This document shows, one piece after another, positions 1 to 8,800 of a stretch of DNA of 34,901 nt (position 1 is the stretch's first letter; each line of letters opens with the position of its first letter). Location of the stretch: positions 1 to 34,901 of the IMG/VR virus record IMGVR_UViG_3300046520_000093; one strand, 5' to 3'. Below the pieces are notes generated by a model. That model saw only the letters and a program-made list of their open reading frames with translations, had not been told where the DNA came from and ran no database searches. The position numbers were made by a program, and so were the translations under genes. This DNA is from a virus.

Positions 1-27
1 AGGTATTATGGCGCCCGCAACGCAAAC

Positions 28-115
28 GGAGGTGTGGCCGAGTGGTTTAAGGCAACGGTCTTGAAAACCGTCGACTGTAACAGGTCCATGAGTTCGAATC
101 CCATCGCCTCCGCCA
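28..115 (+). tRNA. tRNA-Ser (anticodon UGA)
   Basis: The 88-nt sequence folds as a class II tRNA. The 7-bp acceptor stem pairs 28-34 with 105-111 with one G-T pair, followed by discriminator G112 and an encoded CCA at 113-115. The anticodon stem ACGGT/ACCGT encloses the loop CTTGAAA with anticodon TGA. A long variable arm and a GTTCGAATC T-loop are present. It points towards the prophage, so the phage probably integrated at its 3' end and restored it. The second att copy would lie outside the window. Confidence 0.97.
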
Positions 116-126
116 TATTTGTACCG

Positions 127-154
127 AAAAAGCCCTGATTATTCAGGGCTTTTT
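127..154 (+). terminator. Rho-independent terminator after tRNA-Ser
   Basis: A perfect 12-bp stem (127-138 with 143-154) with loop TTAT. A-rich at the 5' side and T-rich at the 3' side, so it can work on both strands. It lies 11 bp after the tRNA and may belong to the attachment region. Confidence 0.9.
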
Positions 155-192
155 CGTTTCTGGCGTTTGGGGGAAATGTCGACGCACGCCAT

Positions 193-228
193 GTGTTCCA
201 TAACTATTTTGGAAGTGTTCCATAACTA
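193..228. repeat. Two 14-bp direct repeats, possible integrase arm-type sites
   Basis: GTGTTCCATAACTA occurs at 193-206 and again at 215-228, a 22-bp period (about two helical turns). The repeats are 78 to 113 bp past the tRNA 3' end. Tyrosine integrases of tRNA-targeting phages bind short direct repeats in the att arms, so that role is plausible. It is inferred from position only; no integrase is visible here. Confidence 0.45.
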
Positions 229-322
229 GGCGTCCGATCCACCTCTTTCGGCGTCCTGCCGACCGTTAAAAAACCTTCATGTAACACGGTGCTACGCTGA
301 CCTCATAACCGAGGATCCAGTC

Positions 323-532
323 ATGCCGAATTCAGACCTGCTCCCTTCCCTGCTATTCAAAATCAACGAAAACCAGCTCGCCCTTGAGGCCGCCATCATG
401 GAACTCAGCAACTGGGTCGAGCAACGCGGTGCATCCGAGGTTGCCGAAAACGTGCGCGGCGCCCTGGAAGCGATCGACCGAAACGAGGAATTCATCAAGA
501 TGACGCTCGCCGTCATGATGACGCCGGAGTGA
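323..532 (+). CDS. Small conserved hypothetical protein (69 aa)
   Basis: A 69-residue, mostly helical, acidic protein with no signal peptide and no cysteine. The start is supported by a GAGGA ribosome site about 8 nt upstream. The sequence looks like a small hypothetical protein often seen near Pseudomonas prophages, but this is recollection and no function is known. It is the first gene past the tRNA, on the strand opposite to the phage late genes, with about 200 bp of regulatory or attachment DNA in front of it. Confidence 0.7.
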   Translation: MPNSDLLPSLLFKINENQLALEAAIMELSNWVEQRGASEVAENVRGALEAIDRNEEFIKMTLAVMMTPE

Positions 533-578
533 AAACATTTCGTCGCGCGGTCCTCGCCGAAAACTCTCGCCTCCATTA

Positions 579-594
579 CTGTATATCCAAACAG
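579..594 (+). promoter_or_regulatory. LexA (SOS) box
   Basis: CTGTATATCCAAACAG fits the gammaproteobacterial LexA consensus CTGT-N8-ACAG exactly, with an AT-rich centre. It lies 19 bp before the ATG at 613, the spacing expected for an operator overlapping the promoter of that reading frame. This suggests damage-inducible transcription to the right. Confidence 0.75.
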
Positions 595-612
595 CACTAG
601 TAAGGCGCAATG

Positions 613-1046
613 ATGGGCCGCTACGAAATCGAAGACACCGACGACTGGCTCGGCAGCCCCACGCCGCTTGAGACATGCCGGCATTAATTGCGCATGTACG
701 AAAAAGAAGTGCAGGAACCAACCCTGCAACTGCGCCAGGCTCAGCAACGTCGAGCTGGTTGAGATTCACGCCGAAGTCATCAGACAGCAGGATGAATCGA
801 TGGGTAGTCTTCGGGAAAATCTTGAGAATCGGCAAGTCTGCACAAGTAGCTTTACTACCTGAACGTCTCAGCGAGATTTCATCAGCGTGAGACTGAGCGG
901 CTACGCGTGATGCTAGACGGACTTGATAGCGCATCCGAAAACGTTCAACTAGGTCGACAATTCGGATTATTTTTTCCGCCAAACGGAGTATTTTACCCCT
1001 GCTATGGCGTTCGCCACTCCCGGCAGCCCCCCCTCCAAATGCAATA
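613..1046 (+). pseudogene. Decayed LexA-controlled coiled-coil gene
   Basis: An AAGG site 7 nt before ATG 613 starts a frame (MGRYEIEDTDDWLGSPTPLE...) that meets an in-frame TAA at 685-687 and continues to 762 as helical, Gln/Glu-rich sequence. Protein-like sequence then moves to the +1 frame (about 755-862, including ELVEIHAEVIRQQDESM), and back to the first frame from about 850 to 1046 (including ETERLRVMLDGLDSASENV). Three consecutive fragments on one strand, with the composition of one heptad-rich protein, are best explained by one old gene broken by a stop and two frameshifts. The alternative is a functional 24-codon peptide at 613-687 followed by noncoding DNA. Confidence 0.42.
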
Positions 1047-1070
1047 ATGAATATACCAGCAGGGCATCAC

Positions 1071-1790
1071 ATGGAAATCGGAAATCCAGCAAAGCGCCTC
1101 CAAGACTTAATTTCCAAAGTCTCTGAATATAAAGACAACACTGGCTCGCGAGCAGTATGGGCAGAAGTTTTCGGTATAAAGGACGTTCATTCACCATACA
1201 TTCTTATAAAATATGCCGAGGCCATGCAACTTGTAGACGAGTCAGTAAACATACTTAAAAAAGACTTTCCTACTTTATCGGATATGACCCATCACTGGTC
1301 CACAGCGGTTAGAACCGCTTTTATCAACCAAAATTTCCACGGAACTATAAACTCTTTCACCACCCACATCTCCAAAGAATCAAAAAACTACCTTTCTGCA
1401 GCAAGCTTAATGATCAGCACCAAATACAGCACAACATCAGAAGACACGCTCAACACCATCAAAGATCATCTTCGCAGCTTATGCGAGGAAATTAGAGAAA
1501 GTGCGCTAGAGCCAAAAGTCATGGAATACTGCCTCAAATCAATCGCAACAATTATAAATAAACTTGACGAATACTGGATTTCTGGAGAGATACCCGTAGT
1601 TTACGCAATTGAGCGAACGATTGGTCACGCTATGATAGATGGAGATTTTCAGTCAGCTCTCACCACCCCCATCGGGAAAAAACTTATCGACGCCTTGCAC
1701 GCAGTTGCAAGCGCGGTGACCGTAGTCACCCCGATAGCCAGCCCCGTCCTTGCGCTTCTAGGGTATAAACAAACCAATGCCATTAGTTAA
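1071..1790 (+). CDS. AT-rich moron, unknown function (239 aa)
   Basis: A long open frame with clearly lower GC than the phage genes, typical of an acquired accessory gene. ATG 1071 follows GCAGGG at a 6-nt gap and is preferred; an upstream in-frame ATG at 1047 has no ribosome site. The product is a mostly helical soluble protein with a hydrophobic C-terminal stretch (AVASAVTVVTPIASPVLALL). That stretch could be one membrane segment, as in some phage exclusion proteins. I recognise no family. It converges with the late operon: its stop is 10 bp from the spanin stop. A position at the tail end of a prophage is typical for lysogen-expressed morons, but a defence role is only a guess. Confidence 0.75.
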   Translation: MEIGNPAKRLQDLISKVSEYKDNTGSRAVWAEVFGIKDVHSPYILIKYAEAMQLVDESVNILKKDFPTLSDMTHHWSTAVRTAFINQNFHGTINSFTTHISKESKNYLSAASLMISTKYSTTSEDTLNTIKDHLRSLCEEIRESALEPKVMEYCLKSIATIINKLDEYWISGEIPVVYAIERTIGHAMIDGDFQSALTTPIGKKLIDALHAVASAVTVVTPIASPVLALLGYKQTNAIS

Positions 1791-1800
1791 TGATCAATAC

Positions 1801-2343
1801 TCATTTTGATTCGGAAGTATTTCCAGAAATTAGCCAATGCTCGCTGACACCTTTTACATATTCCTGGCACGCAGCCAAAGCGATCAGTCCTTGGTCGCCT
1901 TCGTCACTGATGGCGACAATTCGTTGAGCATGCGCTGGGTCAAGTTCGGCTCGAACGGCTCCATGAACCACGCCGCCGGCGCCGGTGGTGGCAGGCACTG
2001 AACAGCCACCGGCTGAACCCTGGGCAAGGACGACTGACAGCCGCAGATCAGAAGTGGCAAGGCGATCGCGCAGGCGAGCCTGGTCTTTTCGGGCATTGGT
2101 CAAAGTCTCATGATGGGATTGGTCGCTGGCCGCCAGGCGCTGCTCGAGCGCCAGGTGTTTGTCCTGAACGGCCTTCTGCGCAGCGGCGCCGACCATGGCC
2201 AATTGATTGAGGGTGTCGGTGTGCAACCGCGACTGTTCGGCAAGCTGGGCACCGTATCGCACGCCCTGAACCGTCCAGGCACTGATAGCCCCGAGCATCA
2301 CCAGCGCCAGTGCACCGGCAACCTTCCACGCCAGCGGGCTCAA
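1801..2343 (-). CDS. Rz: Rz-like inner-membrane spanin subunit
   Basis: A type II membrane protein: one N-terminal transmembrane segment (about residues 6-25, VAGALALVMLGAISAW), then a long periplasmic coiled-coil region. This is the i-spanin architecture that, with the o-spanin, fuses inner and outer membranes at the last step of lysis. I chose the TTG start at 2343 (180 aa): it overlaps the endolysin stop as TTGA and has AAGGA 7 nt upstream. A longer frame to 2406 would begin inside the endolysin. The o-spanin gene is nested inside it in another frame, the lambda Rz/Rz1 layout. It is the last late gene before the left end. Confidence 0.85.
   Translation of the reverse strand: MSPLAWKVAGALALVMLGAISAWTVQGVRYGAQLAEQSRLHTDTLNQLAMVGAAAQKAVQDKHLALEQRLAASDQSHHETLTNARKDQARLRDRLATSDLRLSVVLAQGSAGGCSVPATTGAGGVVHGAVRAELDPAHAQRIVAISDEGDQGLIALAACQEYVKGVSEHWLISGNTSESK
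1884..2096 (-). CDS. Rz1: Rz1-like outer-membrane lipoprotein spanin, nested in Rz
   Basis: A 70-residue lipoprotein encoded out of frame wholly inside the Rz gene. The signal peptide ends in ICGC, so Cys20 is the likely lipidated residue. The mature part is proline-rich (CLPPPAPAAW), as in known Rz1 proteins. It would sit in the outer membrane and bind the C-terminus of the i-spanin across the periplasm. The nested layout is strong support for both calls. Cys18 is a possible alternative lipidation site. Confidence 0.85.
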   Translation of the reverse strand: MPEKTRLACAIALPLLICGCQSSLPRVQPVAVQCLPPPAPAAWFMEPFEPNLTQRMLNELSPSVTKATKD

Positions 2344-2765
2344 GGCACATCCTTGAAGAAGACGTGCCCGCCCAGCTTCAGTGTCTGTTTCGCCTTCGCT
2401 GCCCACGCCGGCGACGTCTTCATGGCGATCGCGTAATAGTGAGTGGCGCCGCCGGTTGGGTCAGGCACCTTTCCATCGATCACCTGGTCGGCCACGACTC
2501 GACACTGTGCCAGTTCGCGGAACGGGATCTGCTTCACGCCAATCAGGAATTGATAGTTCGGATCAGTCTTGTTCCAGCAACTGAACTGGTACGGCTTCTG
2601 GCACACCCCGGCATACCCCTCCCCCCACCACGATTTCGCCTTGCCGTCATTTACGCGGTTACGGATGGTCCACGTCGCGGCGATCAGTCCAGCCAATGAT
2701 TCCCCGCGGGCCTCACCCCATAGAGTGCGCGCGAGGATGTCGCGGTCTTTTTCAGAAACGGTCAT
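2340..2765 (-). CDS. Endolysin, SleB/CwlJ-type cell wall hydrolase
   Basis: A 141-residue protein with the SleB/CwlJ hydrolase signature: LARTLWGEARGE near residues 11-22, with Glu18 the likely catalytic acid, then AATWTIRNRV. These enzymes cut the glycan strands of peptidoglycan. There is no signal peptide, so it needs a holin to cross the inner membrane. ATG 2765 has a GGAG site 8 nt before it. The gene is followed directly by the spanin pair, forming the distal lysis module. The holin-like genes are about 28 kb away at 30.4-31.1 kb. Confidence 0.88.
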   Translation of the reverse strand: MTVSEKDRDILARTLWGEARGESLAGLIAATWTIRNRVNDGKAKSWWGEGYAGVCQKPYQFSCWNKTDPNYQFLIGVKQIPFRELAQCRVVADQVIDGKVPDPTGGATHYYAIAMKTSPAWAAKAKQTLKLGGHVFFKDVP

Positions 2766-2781
2766 CGCTTTTCTCCAGTCG

Positions 2782-2804
2782 AAAAAAAGCCCGCACTAGG
2801 CGGG
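2782..2804 (-). terminator. Terminator-like hairpin directly before the endolysin RBS
   Basis: On the minus strand a CCCGC/GCGGG stem (2790-2804, 5-nt loop) is followed by seven T (2782-2788), then the GGAG site and ATG of the endolysin. The stem is short. It also lies between the endolysin and the plus-strand lipoprotein gene at 2846. Confidence 0.6.
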
Positions 2805-2845
2805 ACTCAATAGGTAAGCTATGCGCTCCACGCATGGAGGCATTT

Positions 2846-3064
2846 ATGAAATACAAAACGATTCTTTTGATTACTGCTTTGCTCGGTGGCTGCTCCTCGT
2901 ACAGTGAGCGTGGCACCGGAGAAGGCGGCCGGGAAATCGGCAAAAAGGGCTATACAGTTCGCTGTGATGCGACACCAGCGAATCAGCCTGGCTGCTACGA
3001 GCCTCCACCATCTTGGTCTTGGTGGCCTTCGAACAACATCAAATTTAAGTTAGGTGCGAACTGA
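2846..3064 (+). CDS. Small lipoprotein, antisense moron (72 aa)
   Basis: A short lipoprotein on the strand opposite to the late genes. Signal peptide MKYKTILLITALLGGC puts the lipidated cysteine at residue 16. The mature part is 57 residues, has two more cysteines (40 and 50) that could form a disulphide, and is rich in Pro and Trp near the C-terminus (EPPPSWSWWPSN). GGAGG lies 5 nt before ATG 2846, a strong ribosome site. Short phage lipoproteins are often made by the lysogen and alter the cell surface (lambda Bor, T5 Llp), but no homology to them is visible. Confidence 0.8.
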   Translation: MKYKTILLITALLGGCSSYSERGTGEGGREIGKKGYTVRCDATPANQPGCYEPPPSWSWWPSNNIKFKLGAN

Positions 3065-3155
3065 GCAATCTTCATTCACACGCGCATATGGCATTTCGAG
3101 GAGAGGGGACAGGAAAATAGTACCGCTCGATGGCGGGCCTACAGCGGCGGGTTGT

Positions 3156-3494
3156 TTATGCAGGGCGTATCGGGCGATGCATCAGGTCCGGAAAGAACTG
3201 CGCGCCTTCTTTCCAGGCCCGAACCTTCACACGATAGGTTCGCCAGTCTTCAACGCTTCCTGGCAGAGCTGTCGGATCTTCGTCTTCTATTGACGTGATC
3301 TGGCCAGAGATAAGATTCATCTCCGCCAACTGCCAAGCATCCTCAGTAAAAACAAGTTCACTGCGTACTCGATCCGTTTCAAGTTTGTCGTAGGCCCACT
3401 GAGGCACGTCGTCGTAATAGGTCTCTCCCTCGAACAGTTCCATGTCTTCTGTTACGCCGCGATACGTGCCGCTTTCCTGAATTGCGTACCCCAT
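3156..3494 (-). CDS. Tail fibre assembly chaperone
   Basis: A 112-residue acidic protein placed directly after the tail fibre gene (15-bp gap). The C-terminal pattern VEDWRTYRVKVRAW...FPDLMHRPIRP matches the end of tail fibre assembly proteins (lambda Tfa, Mu U type). Such proteins help the fibre trimer fold and may stay bound to the tip. ATG 3494 was taken as start; the phage ribosome site is GGGGGA about 8 nt upstream. Confidence 0.75.
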   Translation of the reverse strand: MGYAIQESGTYRGVTEDMELFEGETYYDDVPQWAYDKLETDRVRSELVFTEDAWQLAEMNLISGQITSIEDEDPTALPGSVEDWRTYRVKVRAWKEGAQFFPDLMHRPIRPA

Positions 3495-3509
3495 CTGAAT
3501 TCCCCCTGA

Positions 3510-4832
3510 TTATCTTTCGTAAGTGTACCCGTAGACGAACATACTCATTTGTGCGCCAGAAACACCTCCCTGCACGGCGACACCGAACTGGCTGAAAGTT
3601 AGGCCTGGCTCTCGGCTTAATTCAACCTCGTGAGAGATGAGTGCATTATTGACAGCGTTACTCTGGCTGCCGACCACCTGCATAAAGTTGCCAGCGGTTG
3701 GCGATGACTGCTGCTCTGGCAAAAAGTAATAAGCCAGAGAGATGACATTCGTAACTGTTAGCAAGTGGGTGGCGGTCTGAACCGGAGCGACAGGAGCTGG
3801 GCTTACTGGGGAGTACGTCGTCGCCCCCCATTGTGTTACCAGCAAGAAAGGGGCTGTCGTTGAAGCCGCCTGAGTGTACGTGATGCGGTTTTTTGCGACG
3901 TCGTGCCGCCATCTGTACATGTTGCTGGAGGAGTTAGCCAACAAGCTGCCTAAGTATCGACGGCTTGCATCGCCGGTCTTCTGGTATGCGGTCCCGTTGT
4001 ATTTTACCGGGGCGGCTGAGCTGAACTCCAAATCGGGGACGCCAGCGTTAAGGTACAAGTAAACGTGGGTGAACCCGCTTGCCGTGAGGGTTATCGCGGT
4101 CTTGACGATGTCGGCGCCAACTACGATGCGAGTCCCGCTAGGAAGACAGGCAACGCCAGGACCTACAGTCATTGCTCGAGCGCTCTGAAAGGACATCTGC
4201 AGGCCTTCGATGTATCCTTTGCCTACGCCCAGGTTGGCGGCGGTAGCAGCCGACGCTGCAGCGTTCGTTTCCGACACGGCCGCTGCGTTCTTCGATGACA
4301 AAGCATCTGCGGCCGAAGCACCGGCATTTGTTTCAGATGCGGCGGCGGCATTTTTGGAGGCTAAGGCAGCAGCTGCAGAATCAGCTGCATGCCCTTCGGA
4401 GGTAACGGCTGAGTTCTTCGAAATCAGAGCGGCGCTTGCCGAGTTGCCGGCATTCGTCTCTGAGGTGGCCGCTGCATTTTTGTATGTCAGTGCTGCTGCG
4501 GCCGATTGGGATGCCTCGGTGACGCTCTCCTCCAAGCCGTCCAGCGCATCGCCCACCTGCAACGATGCCGCGCGTAACGCATCGGCTGTGTCCTTGTTGT
4601 AACCCTGCATCGGTGCTAGGGCGTAGAATCCAGCGGATGTCGTGGCGCCCCGATAATTCGGCGCAATGGACATTGCCGCGTCGCTGGCAATGTTGGTGAC
4701 TTCATACCAATCACCGTCCGGTCCTTGAAAGGCATCCCCTACCCGACCATTGGCAATAAACGCGGTACCTGCGCCGATCACAGCGTTGGAATTTTGGACA
4801 ACAGAAACCGACCCGGTTTTGTACCAGCTCAT
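3510..4832 (-). CDS. Tail fibre protein
   Basis: 440 residues. An N-terminal domain (about 1-85, MSWYKTGSVSVVQNSNAVIG) resembles the attachment domain of phage fibre proteins. Then come about 110 residues of alanine-rich repeats (units such as SAAAALASKNAAAASETNA, about 95-205), characteristic of rigid trimeric fibre shafts. A C-terminal beta-rich domain (about 210-440) is the likely receptor-binding part. The repeats explain a spurious alanine-rich open frame on the plus strand. The next gene downstream is its chaperone. This is the part most likely to vary between related phages. Confidence 0.85.
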   Translation of the reverse strand: MSWYKTGSVSVVQNSNAVIGAGTAFIANGRVGDAFQGPDGDWYEVTNIASDAAMSIAPNYRGATTSAGFYALAPMQGYNKDTADALRAASLQVGDALDGLEESVTEASQSAAAALTYKNAAATSETNAGNSASAALISKNSAVTSEGHAADSAAAALASKNAAAASETNAGASAADALSSKNAAAVSETNAAASAATAANLGVGKGYIEGLQMSFQSARAMTVGPGVACLPSGTRIVVGADIVKTAITLTASGFTHVYLYLNAGVPDLEFSSAAPVKYNGTAYQKTGDASRRYLGSLLANSSSNMYRWRHDVAKNRITYTQAASTTAPFLLVTQWGATTYSPVSPAPVAPVQTATHLLTVTNVISLAYYFLPEQQSSPTAGNFMQVVGSQSNAVNNALISHEVELSREPGLTFSQFGVAVQGGVSGAQMSMFVYGYTYER

Positions 4833-4853
4833 GAATTACTTCCTTTATTGGGC

Positions 4854-5534
4854 TTACACGGCGAGCTTTGCGAACACAGCCGGCAGAAAGAACGCGTAGG
4901 GATTTGCAGCCGCGACAGTGATCGCGTAGAGCTGGTTATTTGGGAAATCCCACCAGCAGTAGAGATTGCGCGGTATGCCGCTGCCCGACGTCATGTTCAT
5001 GCCGAAGGTGTTCAACAACATGTACTCGTTCTGCGGGAAATCGAATGGAACGCTGTAATAGATCCGGGTTAGGCCCTGGGCGTCCCTGTCATCCCTGACG
5101 TAGGACCAGTTCTGAAATGCCCGGGTGAAAGTAGCGCAAGAGGTTCCGGAATCGAACAGCAGGTTTCCGCCACCATCCCACAGCCGCATCCCGTAAACGG
5201 AAGCCGGCTGCGCGCCAAACGCGGCAACAAAGTACCGGCCATTCGGCTGCGCTGTGAGCGCGTTATACGCCCGAACATAGAATCCGACCCAATTCCCGGC
5301 CGACCCGATAAGCCGCATCCGGCAGAGACCAGCCACGGCGCCCACCGTGTCGGGTCGAACAAACACCAAGGGGGGCTCCTGCGAGGTGACCGGCCTGGCG
5401 AAGTAGGTGGTCGACCCCATCCCTGACTCTTCCGTCGGCGCGAACCGGCCGGATGCGATCACCATCAAGCGAGCAAACTCGGAATCAAGGGTGACGACAT
5501 TGCTGTTGTTCGTAAATTGCAGTCCATAGCTCAT
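4854..5534 (-). CDS. Tail tip-associated protein of unknown role (226 aa)
   Basis: A 226-residue protein rich in aromatic residues and beta-strand pattern, with no signal peptide or membrane segment. ATG 5534 overlaps the upstream stop as TGATG and has GAGG and GGAG sites before it, so the two genes are translationally coupled. Its phrase VYGMRLWDGGGNLLFDSG resembles YGMRIWGADGALQVDEN in the gene before it, so the two share a short recurring domain (YGMR-W-G--G-L--D). The position between J and the fibre suggests a part of the tail tip or fibre base. I know no function. Confidence 0.75.
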   Translation of the reverse strand: MSYGLQFTNNSNVVTLDSEFARLMVIASGRFAPTEESGMGSTTYFARPVTSQEPPLVFVRPDTVGAVAGLCRMRLIGSAGNWVGFYVRAYNALTAQPNGRYFVAAFGAQPASVYGMRLWDGGGNLLFDSGTSCATFTRAFQNWSYVRDDRDAQGLTRIYYSVPFDFPQNEYMLLNTFGMNMTSGSGIPRNLYCWWDFPNNQLYAITVAAANPYAFFLPAVFAKLAV

Positions 5535-5857
5535 CAGCTCCACCTCATCACAATCAGACGCATCGTGCCGCTCGACACGGTGCTCGCTGCGAATGTGCGC
5601 GTGTAGTTGTAGACCCGCGCCACCCCATTGAGCATTTCGGTTTCAAACTGCATCTGGCTGTCGCCGTAGGCGTCAATGGGAACAACAATCGCGGTCCCGT
5701 TGCCTGGACCGACACCTGGCACAGAAAAGTCCTGGTTGCCTTTACTCGCTCCCGCCGGAAACGTCACCAGCACCGACAAGGCCACGCGGATCGTGAACGA
5801 GTTTTCATCGACCTGAAGCGCGCCATCGGCGCCCCAGATCCGCATTCCATATGCCAT
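5534..5857 (-). CDS. Small J-distal tail protein (107 aa)
   Basis: A 107-residue beta-rich protein beginning MAYGMRIWGADGALQVDEN. It starts 3 bp after the J stop, with GGTGA from the end of J as ribosome site, and ends in a TGATG overlap with the next gene. The N-terminal motif recurs inside the next protein (YGMRLWDGGGNLLFDSG), which indicates related modules. By context it is a minor tail tip or fibre-connecting component; the function is not known. Confidence 0.75.
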   Translation of the reverse strand: MAYGMRIWGADGALQVDENSFTIRVALSVLVTFPAGASKGNQDFSVPGVGPGNGTAIVVPIDAYGDSQMQFETEMLNGVARVYNYTRTFAASTVSSGTMRLIVMRWS

Positions 5858-5860
5858 TTA

Positions 5861-8800
5861 TCACCCCAAGTAACCAAGACGGACGCGCAGCACACCATTG
5901 ACGTCGTAGACAGAGACGTTCAGCGAATTGATCACCAAGCGGCCCTGACCGGGAACGATACCGTTGATTTCCAGCGTTCCATCCTTGTTGAGAATCCAAC
6001 CCTGCGTGCCGGCGATGTAATTGGTCGAGCTGATGTAACTGCCGATTTTCGCGTTGGTGATGGTGCCATCCAAGATGAACGCCGAATTGAGGAATGCCTG
6101 ACCACCCTGCACCGCGAACGGCACAGAGATCGCGCCACCGGCGATGGTGTTGACGATGGCGAACCGATCCGCGCTCACAAGGAACTGGCTTTGGAACACC
6201 CCGCCCACGTTCTCGATGCCAAGCCCAACACCTGCCGCGACATACTGGCCATTGGCGGTGACCGACATTTTCACCGACCACATGGTGCTCAGATTACCGT
6301 CCAGGTCTGCAAACGCCTCGGATGTCTCCTGAATAGCTGAGGTGTTTTCCCCCACGCTAGCGGTCAACTGGGTGATCTTGAAAGCGGTCACCTCTTCATT
6401 GGTGGCGACAACCTGCTCGAGCGTCGTGAGGTTGGCAGAGTTCTCACCCACCTCAACATCGAGAGTGGTCAAACGCTGACTGAGCGCGCTGTTTTGCGAT
6501 GTCCGTACCTTGACCTCCTGCGCGAAGCTGGCAGTGGCGTTCCAGCCGCGCAGAGCGTCAAGCGCGTCCCCATTGCCGTCGTCGTCGCGAGTAGCCGAGC
6601 GCAAGGCTTGCAGGCTTGTTGCCTGGGCTGTGACCACGCCGTCGATCTCGGTGATATCGGCGGTGTTGGTCGCAACCTGCTGTGCCAGGCCGTTGGCGGT
6701 TTGCACTGTCTGGCCAACGTCGAGCCAGTAAGCAGGGTTAGGCGGCGGCGTGTTCAGCGGAACATCACCAGTTGCCTGATAGATCCGCTTGCCGACTACC
6801 ACCAGGTCGTACTCTTCGTAGGTTGCGTCCGGGTCATACGCCTTGAGGCCGTCCAGCGCATCGATCTGCGCCTGAAGCCCCGGGATCTTGTCGATTTCAT
6901 CGAGGATGTCCTGTCCCAGCTCCGTGCGGCCAATCTCGCCGGCAATCATTTCCAGAATCGCCGCTGCGTCTGCACTCGATTGACCCTGGACACCCATCCC
7001 GACCGGATACCACGGACCAATATTGCCGATCCGATCCACCAGGCGCGCCCAGAAGTAAAAGGTCACGCCAGCCCGCAGACCAAGCATCGAGAAGTCGCTC
7101 TGAGGGTAAGCCAGGTCCGTCAGCTTGCTCGCTGCCTCAAGGTCTGTGGTTGGCCCGTACCAGACCTCAGTGCGCTGGGTGTCCTCGGCGCCAGCCGGGA
7201 ATCCCCATTTCAAGTAGATACCGAACAGCAGCGGCGTGGCCGTGAGGTATGACACCGCTGGCGGAAGACCCTGCTTGCCGCTGAGATTGGTCAGGATCGA
7301 GTTGCGCCAGATCGACGAGATGTCGAAGGCGCTCACAGCCCGGACGCGGGCCACGTAGGCACCGGCGTAAATACCGACCACGTCCACGTTCGTACCGCCG
7401 GTGCGTTGGAGCTTGATCCAGTTGCCACTGTCCTTGCGCCATTCCACGTCATAACCGACCGCGCCATTTACGGCGGGCCAGCTGATGGTCATGGTGGCCA
7501 CGGCCAGCCCCTGCACGACCGACGAAGTCGACGACAGCGACACGCTCGCCGGCGCGGGAACCACGGTGATCGGAATCACGCTGATTGGGCGCTCTTCCAG
7601 GCGTGCGCCAGTGTCGATGAAAGCAAACTTGCTCGGCTCGAACTGCAACGCGCTGATCTCGTAGTCGCCTTCAGTGGTGCGCTTGGTGCGCAACACGCGA
7701 TACAGCGGGATCGCCAGATCATCGGCATCGAGTGCCCACTGCAACTGCGCCACCGGCGGTTCGCTGTAGGCCACGGTCACGGTGACAGCCCGGCCATTCA
7801 CGCTCTGCACGGTCCGACCTTCGGCGCGGCCGCCCGGCAAGTTAATGATCAGGCGATCACCTGCCTTTGCTTGCGTGTCGCGGTCGAGCGTAATAACGCG
7901 GCCTGCCGCCGCCGAGATCCGGCCGCCAACCTCACGACCAGCCAGCAACGAATCCGCCACCGGAATGATGTGCCCCGGCAGCGGAATCACGCCTTCCATG
8001 CCAGTCTTGAAGGTGACGGTGCGGTCCTGATTGTTGCTGAGGATCGCCCACTTACCGCGGCGCTGGGCTTCGGACGCTCGGGTACAGCCAATGGCACTGA
8101 GTTCGGTCGGGCGGTCGCCATAACGGCGCTGAAGATCCAGGTCAGCGAACGGAATGACGTCGGTGTCGTAGTTGTTCGCTGGATTGTCGTAGCTGACCAG
8201 CGCCCGGGTGTAACGAGTTTTCGCCGAAGCGCTGCCGTATGAGAATTTGCCGTCGATGACGTTCGACCGGGTAAATACGTAGTCGAAGTCCTGCGCACGC
8301 GGCATGTCCGCTTGCATCACCAGCTGGCCCTGCGCCCAGTACGTCATGCCCCGGTAAATTGCCGAGATATCGCGCAACAGTGACCAGGCATCAGCCTTGC
8401 CCTGCAGATTCATGTCACACAGAAAGCGCGGTTCAACGCCGCCGAGCCCGTTCGGCACCAGCTGGTCGCAGTATTGGGCGATTCGGTACAGCTCCCACTT
8501 ATCGACCATGAACGACTTGATGCGTTTGCCCAGGCCGAACATATCGTTGGTGCACACGCCGTAGGTGATCCACGCCGGGTTGTTGGTCCACGCCGACTTC
8601 ATCGAACCGTCCCAGGTACCGGTGTACGTGCGCAGGATCGGGTCATAATTGCTCGGCACCATCCAGCGCCGCGCCTTGCACTTCACGGTGACAGCCGGGA
8701 TGTTGGTGAACTGCTCGGCATCGAATTCGATGTAGAGCAACGCAGTGTTCGGGTAGCGCAGCTTGGCGTCGATGACTTCGGTATAACCGGCCACCAGCAT

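Noticed and set aside
292-982. Long minus-strand open frames across the left edge
   Set aside because: They oppose a small gene with a good ribosome site and a LexA-preceded frame, have no ribosome sites and read as shadows of other frames.
4210-4602. Alanine-rich plus-strand frame
   Set aside because: It is the reverse reading of the alanine-rich tail fibre repeats, with no independent support.
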